64,000 bases of DNA from Amia ocellicauda (GCF_036373705.1 NC_089869.1:8803176-8867175); one strand, 5' to 3'. Shown: positions 23,801-34,803, numbered from the stretch's first letter. The notes: generated by a model from the letters alone, not told the origin. Program-made: numbers and translations.

Positions 23801-26800
23801 TTTTAATCTCAAAAAAGTGCTTTCAGATTTAATGTCTTTCACGTTAAATAGACCGTTTTTGATAAATGATGGCAATTTTTTTCTGTTTCATGCATTGCCT
23901 CCAACAGACAGCATTAAAGCCATATGTATCCAAGTGCTCATTCATGCTTCATTATTTTGGTTTCCTAGCATGGGGTATTGGAGATGCAGCATCCTGCCAC
24001 CTCTAGCAGAATAAACATTTGCACTGCATGAAGAACATTTTTGAGTTTCCTTTTCAATACGTCTGTGTGCTGGCCTTATTCCTGCTTCTGCTTTGGAGGG
24101 TAACAATACTTCACTTTCCTGTTAAGAGCAGCAATCAAGATGCTTTTATTTCGTGAAGCATCTAGTATCGTTCCTCTTGAAGAAAACCCAAGAGCTGGGG
24201 TTGGTCTCTTTGTAACAAAGGCCATTTTGTAACCACATGAATAATTGTCTCAAGGGCCATATGTGATGTGTACATTTAGACACTGACAGGATCTGTCCTG
24301 AAGAGGTCATATTTAAAACTGCAGTCAAGAGCAAGTGCATTCCAGAAATGAATTTGTTTCCCATAGATTTGGTGTAGCATATGAAATAACAGTTAATAGT
24401 GATAGGTATGGTTTGCCAGTGGGAGAGATGGGTGGCAAGGTCATGTAAGAAGGCAGTTAAAATGTGGTGGTTAGATGACATTATGATGATGCATTAGGGC
24501 TTTGAGAATGCCAGTGCTGTTGGGGAACAGAGATTACATTTCCCCAGTAATGTTGTAGATCAGCATGCATGCTTGCACAATAAACCTGGTCATAAAAATA
24601 GCAATTTCATCACTTTCATTGAGAATGTAATTAAATGAATCATAGTAATACTTTACAGTCTTACTTTAAAAAGGAAGTCAAATATCTTCACGCTATAAAC
24701 CTGAAATGCTCAGGAAAATCAACAGTGCAAACTTGAATGAAAAAGCATTAATTTGGTCCAACATGCTATAAAGGTCTACCTAATGGTACTGCATTCCATA
24801 TTTCCCCTCGATATTCTGTAATTGTCTTTGATGTCAGCAGTAAATGTATTAAAAACAGTCTAAATGGCTTCTTTTCTAACAAGCTCAGTAATAAGATTTT
24901 CTTTGTAGTAAAGAAAATAAAGGGGGAAGCTATTTAACCTTTTCCACATTCAAAAACTGCATTTATTTGATACACTATTAAAGGAAAACCCAGCTGAATG
25001 AAGGCAGCAGACAGTCGTACACTAAAGCAAGAAGGTTATACAGAAAAGTGCTTCTGAAATGCACCAGTATATAAAATAATACCATATGCATTGGGGAAAT
25101 ATTTAATCTATGGGGTGTCTGTTATATCCACACACAGAATGCTATCCTGTGTACTTTCTTTTGGATTGAGGTACACCTTACGCACTTCAGTATGATGCAA
25201 TGAACCTTAACGGTATTATGTGATAGGTACTTTACAAAACAAGTAAAATGTTTCTTCCCATGTCGTTTCAGAAATGGAGAGCATGGAACAGAGAAATATT
25301 CAATTGAATTCTCTGCAGGCAGAAAAGCGAGCGCTTCAATCACAGCTGGCGGGGCTTGAACACCAAATGAGAGGTGATTGACTTTGCAGGTTTTTGGGCT
25401 CTGACCTGAATGATTCTTTGAGTAAAGAAATCCAATTTGTATGATAACTTATGAAGAGCATGTACAGTCTTTGAAGAAACATTCTTCTCACGTTTGCTGT
25501 AATGCAACAATATTATGGTTAGCAAACCAAGTCATGAAAAATATGTAGCTTTTATCATAAAATAGGAGAGAAAAATGACTTTATTGCACTTGACAACAAT
25601 TTTCAACCTGTGTTAATGAAAAGCCTGCTCTTAGACAGACAGGCATATAAATGTGCTAATTTATTCATTGTTTATCTTACAATAAACTGTTTCCTATGGT
25701 TTTTCAGTTTGGGGGAGAATGTCTGATATTCTTGCGTGTAAATCCATTTAGAATCACTTCTAGTGCTCTGTTTCATCCTGACTGTCCAATGCATATATTT
25801 CAGCAGTTATGAGCATTGAATAAAGAAATGGAAAAGTAACCTTCTGTTCACACTATTATTTTGATTTGTCTCCCACTGTCAGAGCTTGAAAGAAAACTGA
25901 ATGAAGCAAAAATGTTCACTGAATCTTTGCGAGCTGAAGAATTAAAAATCAGCCGGAGGCCACAGATAGACAGTGAATTTGTAAGGTAAGAAGGCACAGT
26001 TAATCTCAACAGCAATTCAGCAAATTAAGAGTGCGATTTTTTTTTTTTCCAACTATGATGACTGATAAAGCTGTTCTATTACTGAAACCTTTTAACATTC
26101 GTAGGTCTTAAACACAATTACTGGTAAATGTAATGTAAAGTAATGGTGGAATAAGTGATGATGATTTATATATATTAGGGTGGAACATTTCATATTTTTG
26201 AAGTTTTGTTCAACATTTTGAAATAAATTTTATTCTCTTGTTAAATTTGTAATTTTTCACATCAAAAGATTCAGCATTCTCTTCAAGGCATTTATTAATA
26301 CATAAAGTACACAATATTTTAAAGCCTTCACTGTGAGTTTCGGGTGTAGCTTTTTAGTTATTTCTGAATCCCAGATCAATTCACAGATCCATTGTGAAAA
26401 GCTTGTTCAAAATACATTTTTTTTCCCCTCCTTTCCTTTTCTGTAGTTATTGCATGAAATCGCATTTTGTCAAATGAGCTGCAGTATGTTTGGAGATGGT
26501 GCTGCACTGAAGCAAAACCCTTTCTGAGTCGTTCTGAAATGTGTCGCCTGCCACTAAGCTGCCAGTTGAGTTGCTACATTAATTATCTATAAGCACAGCA
26601 TCTCTTCCTGGGCTTTTTATAGTAGTAAAGTCACGTTCTGTTGAGTTTTCTTTTGAGGTGCGCAGCAGGGTTACTATCATGGATGCGTTTGATATATTTT
26701 CATGTAGTTCATGTCTTTGGTTGCATAGTTTGTTTTATACCGTGTGCTTCACAAAAATCTGTGCACTTTCATGTTTGGTTAAAATACTTTCTTTAAATAT

Positions 26801-29800
26801 GAAATGAACATGACAATGATATGCTAACTGTACAAATGCATCAAATAATGTTAGGTCTCTTTAGGTATATTCTATCATAATGGATTAAATAGAGAAGTTC
26901 TCCTTCCAGTTAGCTTAAATTGGTGTTAATTTCAATTTTTTTATTAAAATGTAAAGACATAAACATTTACATTAGTAAAGACATTTACATTATTTTACTT
27001 GTTTAGTTTGGCATTGATAAGTAGTTTTAAACCAGGGGTTCCTAAAGTGCGGCCCTTGAGGATGTTTGGTGCCGTCCCCCAAAAGCCAACCTTCAACCAC
27101 CCCTTTCTGAATCTTTACAAATTTTTTACAGATTATGATGATTATCTGTTACAAATTGCACATGTAATTTGGGGGAAAATAATAAAACAACGAAGTTCAT
27201 AAAATGGTGTGATTTGGGACATATTTGGTTTTCATCGGTGGTTCATTTTCAACTGTGACCCCCCCATCCCACGTAACCTCTGGAAATTGGCTTTCCGTCA
27301 CCAGACATTGGGAAACCCCTCTTGTAAACCCTTTGAATTACCAATGTGTAAATGTTTGCCGTGTACGTGTTTTGATGCATTTAGCTTCATCTGAGAAAAT
27401 TAAAGTAGAATACAGGCAGACATTGTAAGTAAGGAAAATGTTGTCTTATGCAGCTGACAGGCCTACATTGAATTTAAGTAATTAATTATTGTGAGGTTAT
27501 TGATAATTATGTACATGAGACTATACTGTACACTTTAAAAAAATTCAATAGCACTTTCTGCAATTGCAGTGTTAAATGTTCAGCTTTGTAGCGCAATTAA
27601 GAACAGGATGTGCAAGTAAAAAGGCAACATTAGCTCCATCTGTTTAATTAAGTGTTTGATGTGTTGCCTGCATATTAGTTTAAAGAACAAGATTCGTGTA
27701 GCATGTTAAGAACATAATGAAAGGGAAATCAATACTAAATTTGCAGTGGGAAGTAAATGAAGCCTGTCCTTTTAAATCATACAGAGAGGTAGTTTCTGTA
27801 CAGCTGCCTCACAAATCTTCTGTATTACTGGGATGGCCTCAGGTTGTGCTGAAGTTTGAGATTCTGTGAAGCATGTGTGCCGTAATGTTATGATAACTCT
27901 TTTTAAGTGTTTTCATTAATCACAGGTATAATGCGCACTAAACAGAATATCATTTAACTAAGGTATTGATTATTGGAATCACTGTTCCTTCAGGCTGAAT
28001 ATTGGCTTTCCATGTCCGTCTGCGTTCAAATGTTCTTCTCTGGGGAGATTAAAAAATAAAGCCTTTCAGATCCTTCAGGTTCCTTGGTTTGCACTTGTGA
28101 GCCATTTTCTTTACTGTGAGCTATTATTTTCAGGTCTGGAGAGTGTGATGGACAATCAAGAATGTGGATTTTATATTTTGGCCTTATTTGAACTGCTGAC
28201 GGATAGCGCCACTTTTCAGTCCCCTCCTCAAAAACCTGCACTTTGTATTCTTAGTCACACGACCACATAGACATGTTTGGCCCCAAGTGGCTTCCTTTCC
28301 TGTAGGCATGCTGTGAGATCAGCATCCACAGATGCTTAGGACTGCTGAACCATAGTTTACTTGTCTTCCTGAGAATAGTTAAGGTAGAAATGCCTCCTAT
28401 GCTTGATTGAAGGCTGCTGCACATGCAATCCTGCTTTGCTCTCACAGTCCTTGCTTAGTAGTGTAGTCATGTAGAATTGACCAGTTCCCATGTTTCATCC
28501 TCCTAGATTTAATTATGTATCCATAATAGGGTCCATTTGAAAAGTCCAGTAATGACTGAGTGGTGCCCCATGCCTGGTGAGCCCCAATAATAAAGCCTGT
28601 TGGGAATTCTGAGGCGGCCATGGTGGTACCTATAAAGGAAGACTGGATATTATTATTATTTTTATTTCTTGGCAGACGCCCTTATCCAGGGCGACTTACA
28701 ACATAAGTGTAAAACAAAGTGCAAAAATACAGTTAAGTAAAAGGCAACAATCATTACAATTTCAATAATACAATAATACATTTTACAAATTCCAATTTAC
28801 AATTTACGCAGGCAAGTACAGTAAGTGAGGTCCTACATCCTGGATGGTAAAGCTAAGTGCTGTCAAGATGTAGGGTCACAGTCAAGGGCTACAGGAAAGG
28901 GAGCAAGGAGGAAAACAAATCAAAAACACAAGAAGCATAATAAAACTGTGAAGTGCTATCTAGCAGGGATAAAGGACTAATATTACAAGTACTGTTGGAA
29001 AAGATGTGTCTTGAGTAAGCGCCGGAAAGGAGGTCAAGGACTCTGCGGGTTTGGCTTCGGTGGGCAATTCGTTCCACCATTTAGGGGCCAGGGATGAGAA
29101 GGAGCGGCTCTGGAGGAAGGAGAGTGGAGAGGAGGCAGAGTTAGTCTTCTGGCACCTGAAGAGCGCAGTGGTCTGGATGTATGGAGAGGAGTGTCTGAAG
29201 GTAGCTTGGTGCAGTGTGCTCAAGACAGTGGTAGGTGAGAGTCAATGTCTTGAACTGAATGCGTGCCGGTATCGGGAGCCAGTGGAGGGAGCGGAGCATT
29301 GGAGTAGCGTGTGCGAATCGGGGCAGAGAGAATACCAGACGAGCCGCAGAGTTCTGGATATGGAAGGGAGCAAAGTGACAGAAAGATTGCTAGCCAGGGA
29401 CAATAATTTGAAATTTGAAACATGAAAAATACACAATGGTTTTCTATGCCAGGATGCTTGTATGTGGTGGAATCATAAGTGTTTTTAGTACTTCCCCTTT
29501 TTTAATATGTATTCCATATTTTCTTTCATCTGATAATGGTCCATGTTCTCTACTGTTTCTGTTTAGGCTCAAAAAGGAGCTGGAGGGGTACAAGGATGGG
29601 GAACTAGAGAGTACCAGGGAAGCTCTTCACTCTGAAATCCATTTCCTGCAAATGGTATATATTATTCTTTTAAGATCGATGGCCGATAACAAATGTAACC
29701 CAACAAGTACATGACATGCATCAAAAAGGTGCAGTTTTGTATATGATCTTACATCTGGTCTTGTAAGGATGCTGTGACTCCTCGATGGTTAAAATCAATT

Positions 29801-30456
29801 TGGCTAGTAAAGTTATAAACAGAAGAGAGTTGAAATACAGATGAGTGTTATTAGGAAATGAAATTGGAGGAATTACTAGAAAGGCATATCTGCAATCACG
29901 TTATGTATAAATATGCCAGATGAAATAAACCTTTGCAAATGCTTCTCTCTCTACTAAAGCCAGAGAATGCTCTCATTTCCTCCAGACTAATCCCATTCTT
30001 AAATTCCACAGCCTGACCTGCTCCAGAGCACTCCTGCCCAGTTTTAGATTAATAGTGTTACCTATTAGAACCCTTATTAACACCAGGGTTTATTGTAATA
30101 TAATCCACTTCCATGTGTAAAGCATCTGAATGTCCAGCTCATTTTTGTTTTTTTTTATCTCCGAGAAGACACTGATATGCTACATGTGGAGTCTGAAGAC
30201 CTGAGAGAACTTGTACCAAGACATCTGAAAATCATTTCTTGGATGTCTTGGCTGTCCATACCAAATCAAAAGTTTGGACCCACCTGGCAATAGCAAATAA
30301 TACAAAAAATTGAAATTTGTGCGAGTGTTAAAATGTTGATTTGGTCTGAGCTTCAATATGTTCAGATGTTTTAAAATATGTGTTGTGTTTCACATTTTTT
30401 TGTATTTGCAGAAACTTTCACAAAGGGATCCTCAGTCATTGAACAGCTGTCGTTAG
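17745..30456 (+). CDS. ccdc172: ccdc172, coiled-coil domain-containing protein 172 (complete, 8 coding exons)
   Basis: Exons: 17745-17823, 20393-20478, 22814-22930, 23166-23331, 25272-25373, 25883-25985, 29567-29654 and 30412-30456. They total 786 nt, giving 261 residues, against about 258 in human. All junctions are GT/AG and phases match. Landmarks agreeing with remembered human CCDC172 are MSLDSL at the start, KFFKEITDFNNKYNL (about residues 106-120), MESMEQRN (151-158) and LKKELEGYKDGELES (219-233). The protein is heptad-rich almost throughout, soluble, with no signal or membrane segment. The rat protein has been reported as a tektin-2 partner in the sperm tail; that role is established knowledge, not visible here. 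It starts with A at -3. It is divergent from gfra1, as in human. A Tc1 element sits about 150 bp after the stop. Confidence 0.93.
17824..20392 (+). other. ccdc172 intron 1
   Basis: Apart from the CpG cluster at its start it is ordinary AT-rich intron. No repeats with definable ends were recognised. Confidence 0.6.
18141..18262. promoter_or_regulatory. CpG-rich cluster with NRF1-like GCGCA motifs in ccdc172 intron 1
   Basis: A compact run of CpG and tgcgca-type half-sites (tgcgtagcgcac, acctgcgcag, atctgcgcaac, atgcgcgcag) plus an ATTGG box, 320-440 bp inside intron 1 in AT-rich surroundings. It resembles a CpG-island core or an alternative promoter. No transcript evidence is available. Confidence 0.4.
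20393..20478 (+). CDS. ccdc172: ccdc172 exon 2
   Basis: Acceptor tttttccag, donor AAG/GTAGGG. Residues 27-55, VKAEINKWREQIKAATEDL onward, an amphipathic helix. Ends in phase 0. Confidence 0.93.
20479..22813 (+). other. ccdc172 intron 2
   Basis: AT-rich, with a poly-A run at about 22422-22436. No embedded gene was recognised. Confidence 0.6.
22814..22930 (+). CDS. ccdc172: ccdc172 exon 3
   Basis: Acceptor tctttacag, donor CTG/GTATGT. 39 codons (56-94) beginning DKILSETVLQFQLLKKHEDS. Phase 0 on both sides. Confidence 0.93.
23166..23331 (+). CDS. ccdc172: ccdc172 exon 4
   Basis: Acceptor ttattattaag, donor G/GTATAC. Residues 95-149 include EKFFKEITDFNNKYNL, the best conserved block of the protein. 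Ends in phase 1. Confidence 0.94.
23332..25271 (+). other. ccdc172 intron 4
   Basis: AT-rich intron with a short CA stretch near 23768-23778. Small open frames lack splice context. Nothing was recognised. Confidence 0.6.
25272..25373 (+). CDS. ccdc172: ccdc172 exon 5
   Basis: Acceptor gtcgtttcag, donor G/GTGATT. Residues 150-183 begin EMESMEQRN, as in human. Phase 1 on both sides. Confidence 0.92.
25883..25985 (+). CDS. ccdc172: ccdc172 exon 6
   Basis: Acceptor ccactgtcag, donor AG/GTAAGA. Residues 184-217, ELERKLNEAKMFTESLRAEE and so on. Ends in phase 2. Confidence 0.92.
27033..27324. mobile_element. hAT-like non-autonomous element (MITE), about 290 bp
   Basis: The left end caggggttcctaaagtgcgg and the right end cattgggaaacccctcttg form an imperfect inverted repeat (ca..ggggttcc..aa). 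The left end has the caggggt...aaagtgcggccc form common in short hAT-type elements of vertebrates. There is no transposase. Eight-bp target duplications could not be fixed with certainty. It lies in ccdc172 intron 6. Confidence 0.5.
28650..29370 (-). mobile_element. L2-type LINE, 3' fragment with (ATT)n tail
   Basis: Minus-strand frames read RSFSSLAPKWWNELPTEAKP and AESLTSF, then, after a one-base shift, RRLLKTHLFQQYL. This is the typical end of a LINE reverse-transcriptase ORF2. The 3' UTR follows and ends in the gtcgccctggataagggcg tail and an (ATT)n run at 28650-28661. It is 5' truncated and frameshifted, so inactive. The same tail recurs at about 39660-39727 and 48135-48235. Confidence 0.75.
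29567..29654 (+). CDS. ccdc172: ccdc172 exon 7
   Basis: Acceptor tctgtttag, donor ATG/GTATAT. Residues 218-247, with LKKELEGYKDGELES matching human LKKELELYKEDDMES. Ends in phase 0. Confidence 0.94.
30412..30456 (+). CDS. ccdc172: ccdc172 exon 8 (terminal microexon)
   Basis: Acceptor tgtatttgcag. It encodes KLSQRDPQSLNSCR, then TAG. It lines up with the human C-terminus, which as I recall runs TLAQKDLQENK (leucine, then Q, basic residue, D, x, Q). The phase agrees with exon 7 and the total length comes out within three residues of human. Confidence 0.78.
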   Translation, partial: KLSQRDPQSLNSCR

Positions 30457-30609
30457 TTTGAAGATACATTGGCGTAATTCCAGATGAAAAAGAGGTTTGT
30501 ACATTGTGTCGAATTCCAGCCATAGCAAAAACATTGAAAAGAAAAGTGCTCCAGAAATCAACCTTTGGGCTACACAGCGCAATATCAATGGGCTGTTGTG
30601 GCACAAGTA
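30457..30609 (+). other. presumed ccdc172 3' UTR, proximal part
   Basis: No AATAAA is present between the stop codon and the Tc1 insertion, so the transcript probably continues into the transposon or beyond. A minus-strand open frame crosses this segment but has no family match that I know. Confidence 0.4.
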
Positions 30610-30789
30610 CAGTGAGGGAAAAAAGTATTTGATCCCGTGCTGATTTTGTTTGTTTGCCCACTGACAAAGAAATGATCAGTCTATAATTTTAATGGTAGGT
30701 GTATTTTAACAGTGTTATACATTGATTTGCATGTTAATGAGGGAAATAAGTATTTGATCCCCTATCAATCAGCAAGATTTCTGGCTCCC

Positions 30790-30885
30790 AGGTGTCTTTT
30801 ATACAGGTAACGAGCTGAGATTAGGAGCACTTTCTTTAAAGGGAGTGCTCCTAATCTCAGCACGTTACCTGTATAAAAGACACCT
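30790..30885. repeat. internal palindrome of Tc1 copy 1 (42-nt arms, 12-nt loop)
   Basis: Arms 30790-30831 and 30844-30885 are complementary with a single mismatch. Each arm contains tataaaag/cttttata, so a TATA box faces outward on each side. The right-hand one lies about 55 bp upstream of the transposase ATG. Confidence 0.9.
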
Positions 30886-30928
30886 GTCCACAGAAGCAAT
30901 CAATCAGTCAGATTCCAAACTCTCCACC

Positions 30929-31938
30929 ATGGCCAAGACCAAAGAGCTGTCCAAGGATGTCAGGGACAAGATTGTAGACCTACACAAGGCTGGAATGGGC
31001 TATAAGACCATCGCCAAGCAGCTTGGTGAGAAAGTGACAACAGTTGGTGCGATTATTCGCAAATGGAAGAAACACAAACTAACTGTCAGTCTCCCTCGGT
31101 CTGGGGCTCCATGCAAGATCTCACCTCGTGGAGTTTCAATGATCATGAGAACGGTGAGGAATCAGCCCAGAACTACACGGGAGGATCTTGTTAATGATCT
31201 CAAGGCAGCTGGGACCATAGTCACCAAGAAAACAATTGGTAACACACTACGCCGTGAAGGACTGAAATCCTGCAGCGCCCGCAAGGTCCCCCTGCTCAAG
31301 AAAGCACATGTACAGGCCCGTCTGAAGTTTGCCAACATCTGAATGACTCAGAGGAGAACTGAGTGAAAGTGTGGTGGTCAGATGAGACCAAAATCGAGCT
31401 CTTTGGCATCATCTCAACTCGCTGTGTTTGGAGGAGGAGGAATGACCCCAAGAACACCATCCCCACCGTCAAACATGGAGGTGGAAACATTATGCTTTGG
31501 GGGTGTTTTTCTGCTAAGGGGACAGGACAACTGCATCGCATCAAAGGGACGATGGACGGGGCCACGTAACGTCAAATCTTGGGTGAGAACCTCCTTCCCT
31601 CAGCCAGGGCATTGAAAATGGGTCGTGGATGGGTATTCCAGCATGACAATGACCCAAAACACACAGCCAAGGCAACAAAGGAGTGGCTCAAGAAGAAGCA
31701 CATTAAGGTCCTGGAGTGGCCTAGCCAGTCTCCAGACCTTAATCCCATAGAAAATCTGTGGAGGGAGCTGAAGGTTCGAGTTGCCAAACGTCAGCCTGGA
31801 AACCTTAATGACTTGGAGAGGATCTGCAAAGAGGAGTGGCACAAAATCCCTCCTGAGATGTGTGCAAACCTGGTGGCCAACTACAAGAAACGTCTGACCT
31901 CTGTGATTGCCAACAAGGGTTTTGCCACCAAGTACTAA
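30929..31938 (+). pseudogene. Tc1 transposase (DD34E type), disrupted, copy 1
   Basis: Begins [20 protein letters not shown] with paired-like helix-turn-helix DNA-binding domains; the catalytic half has [15 protein letters not shown] and NPIENLW. The second Asp and the Glu are 34 residues apart. Lesions: a 4-bp deletion near 31335, a TGG-to-TGA change at about 31359, an extra ATC near 31410 and an in-frame TAA at 31567-31569. A longer frame begins upstream at 30845 inside the palindrome, but the ATG at 30929 has the better context and the family-typical start. Confidence 0.9.
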
Positions 31939-32234
31939 GTCGAAGGGCTCAAATACTTATTTCCCTCATTAACATGCAAATCAATTTATAACTTTTTTGA
32001 AATGCGTTTTTCTGGATTTTTTTGTTGTTATTCTGTCTCTCACTGTTAAAATACACCTACCATTAAAATTATAGACTGATCATTTCTTTGTCAGTGGGCA
32101 AACGTACAAAATCAGCAGGGGATCAAATACTTTTTTCCCCCACTGTAAATCATGGTAGACAGCAGCAGTTAATGCAGATGTTAAAACTATCATACCTTTA
32201 ATATAATATTTGAATATCTATATTGATATAATAT

Positions 32235-32335
32235 ATCATCACCATCAGCCTATATTGATCCCCTGTTGGATGAAGGCCTCCACAAGATGTTTCCACTTGC
32301 TTCAATCTATGGCTTTTCTTTAAAATGTCACACCT
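32235..32335. repeat. interspersed repeat fragment
   Basis: The string catcaccatcagcctatatt, then gatcccctgttggatgaagg and cctccacaagatgtttccac, resembles an old vertebrate interspersed repeat I have seen repeatedly. I cannot name its family with certainty. Confidence 0.35.
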
Positions 32336-32799
32336 GCAAAGTTTATTATTTAAGGTTCCCATCTTCTATGTGTATCTTCAATCTATCTATATCTATGATA
32401 TATATATTCTTTTAATGTGAGAAAGCCTTTTATTTAATATCATAAACTTGAAGACTTTAAATATTCAAATGAATATGTAGTCCCAGGAAAGACCATGTAG
32501 AAAGACTACAATTTTACTTACCTTAAATGTCGGTATGTTCTTTAAACTCCACTCTATCTATTTTCCAGATGGAAAGCTCATTAATTATTTTGTCATAATA
32601 AAATATTGAGACAGACAGCAGATGACTTCATAAGAAATTATTAAAATGTGAGAGAACTCCTTGATGATTACTCGTTTGTGACCATGAAGGGATAGAGAGA
32701 CTTTTTCTTGAAGCCAAGACCTGAGTAAAAACCTTTATATTATTACTCTGAATCTGTTTGGTTTAGTGAGCAAGAATGTTCTTTTGAGATAATTGGGAC

Positions 32800-33003
32800 T
32801 AAGACTAGGGTCAGGGCTATCTCCTGGGCAGAGGGTTGTGGGCTCAGTTCCAGGTGGGGGACACTTCAGTTGTATGCAATTTGATTGCTCCAGTAAAAAC
32901 CCAGCTGTATACATGGTTAATTGAATGTCAAAATAATGTGATGTATTACATATCCTGCTGGGTATGTTGCGTCTGCTAAGAAATATTATAAATACATTTA
33001 AAT
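32800..33003 (+). repeat. probable tRNA-derived SINE with L2-like tail
   Basis: A head with pol III-like boxes (ctcctgggcagagggttgtg and a B-box-like cagttccagg) is followed by a body. The end ggtatgttgcgtctgctaag resembles the gcgtctgc(t/c)aag motif of the L2-type tails elsewhere in the window. This suggests a SINE moved by L2 machinery. Diverged. Confidence 0.5.
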
Positions 33004-34750
33004 AACACAGACATAAAACTGATTGGTTTAGCCACTCTCATTCTGAGCAGCAGAATTTTTTCACTGATTATCTTGGAATAAATCCAATTCCTTTCCATTT
33101 CAAAGGATACTTTTTATGAATAAAACTATAAATCCTTAGCAATTTTGTGCAGAACCATACCAAGGCCATTTTCCACAGCATCCATTTTGAAATGCTGTGT
33201 AGACCTGACTTTCCAAGTAATGGCAGCGCATGGGTCTATTTTAAGTGACACGACAGAAGCCTAACTTGACTTTCAGCGTGCCCCCATCCAGCGTGTGCTT
33301 TATAGCGTCTCATGCTGGTCAGGAGTCGGTGAATGTAAGATGAAAGCCGAGCAAGGCATGCTCAGAGGTGTATCTTGTGGTATGTAGGGTGAGTTATGCA
33401 TGGAGAAGGTCACTGGCTATTAGTCTGTCTCTGTGTGGTTTGGATCCGGCAGGAAGCTATACATAGGTCTCTTGTGTGGCCCTGACGCTGAAGCAGGAAT
33501 TCACTCGAATGTTGTCAGGAAATGCACAAGCTCTGTCCTGCAATTTGTTTTAATGGTTAGTAACTTTTTAAGTATAAATTGAAATGGTCAGGTTTGCTTT
33601 TTGGCACTGAAGCTGAAGTATAAGTGTGGTGTTTATTGCTTTGAGAATTTCCACTGTACTGCATGGCTATGAATGTTTTAAATTGTCATATAATAGTATG
33701 TTGAAGAGAGACACCTTGTGGACAGTGCTGGCATTGCAGGCAGCATTATAGAATACCAAACTTTCTGTGTTTTCAGCATTTAAAAACTCCCATTCAAAAG
33801 TGCTATGACAATTAAATCGTATATATATATATTTCTTATTTTATGTGTTTTTTGTATTCCACGAGCTATTCAAATTGCAAGCCATCTTAGCAGGGAAACT
33901 AAATACAGGTAGTCATAAAGTCTTATTCTTATCGTTTTACATAAGATAGTTCAAATGTTTATTTAACATATTTAAATATTACTGTAAATTGTATTTTACA
34001 GGTTGCTTGGGAAGAAAATATCTTCAGTATGCAGGAAAAGAGGGATATTTCTTTAGTTTGTTTAATTGATTGCCATCATATGTTGTTCTTGGGATAAAAA
34101 AAATAAGTATTTTGTAGAAAACTATTAGATAAATAATAGCCCTGTTGAGTGTTTTTCATTATTTTTTTTGATACAGAGGTGCATTTTGCAGTTTTCACCA
34201 TCTTGACCCATATAAGTAGAATATATAATTGAAAGTTTCAGTTAGTACATTTGAAAGGACACAATATTTTTAAGTGTCTGCAATGAAGAATTAGCACATT
34301 GGAGATATTCAGTTATTTCGGAAACTAAGGATATTTACAGCATTGTTGTTAATGGAGTTTGCCACCATATTGCACAGGATTGTCCATTTGTATTATGTAT
34401 TCACATTACTAGGTGCACTTTTCCCAACAGAACAGGAAATCAACTATGAGGGAAATGAGGTTATACAAGACTGCCATCCAGTGGACATATTAAGTACTTG
34501 GTTTAATAGCATAAAGGTTGTTGCCTGGAATGGGAACACACAGAGAAATGATTCTTGTAATCCCCATGGACTGACTTGAAACAGATTTGCAATCTAGCAC
34601 TATCGGTGTCATTTGAAGTGCTGATGTGAAGTGATTTAACAAAGGAAAAAGTGACACGATGATAACAAGTTTTGTCTCCATATAAATGTGTTTGGTTTTA
34701 TTCTTAAAGCAAAAATCTCCAGAGATAATGTCTCCTGTTCAGGCCGTTTT

Positions 34751-34803
<53 letters not shown>

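Larger units (their letters stand above)
25986..29566 (+). other. ccdc172 intron 6
   Basis: The longest intron of the gene (3.6 kb). It carries the hAT-like MITE and the L2 LINE fragment. The remainder is AT-rich without recognised features. Confidence 0.65.
30610..32145 (+). mobile_element. Tc1-like IR/DR transposon, copy 1 (inactive)
   Basis: 1,536 bp between TA dinucleotides (30608-30609 and 32146-32147). Long terminal inverted repeats start cagtgagggaaaaaagtatt and each carries an inner copy of the agtatttgatcccc-type direct repeat, the IR/DR layout of the Sleeping Beauty-type group. Compared with the copy at 46119 the left repeat has lost 51 bp between two AGT triplets. Inside is a 42-nt palindrome and a broken transposase. 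It lies just past the ccdc172 stop codon. Confidence 0.95.

Noticed and set aside
30263..30285. Possible Tc1 terminus (caaatcaaaagtttggaccc) in ccdc172 intron 7
   Set aside because: Resembles a common fish Tc1 end but extends only about 25 bp, with no partner end nearby; too short to call.
30371..30667. 98-codon minus-strand frame across the ccdc172 3' end and Tc1 left end
   Set aside because: It runs through the plus-strand terminal exon and into transposon terminus, and no splice signals or known domain support it.
30845..30928. Upstream ATG extending the Tc1 transposase frame by 28 codons (also at 46403 in copy 2)
   Set aside because: This ATG lies in the palindrome arm just before the TATA box and would precede transcription start. 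The family-typical MAKTKELSK start is downstream with a good context.
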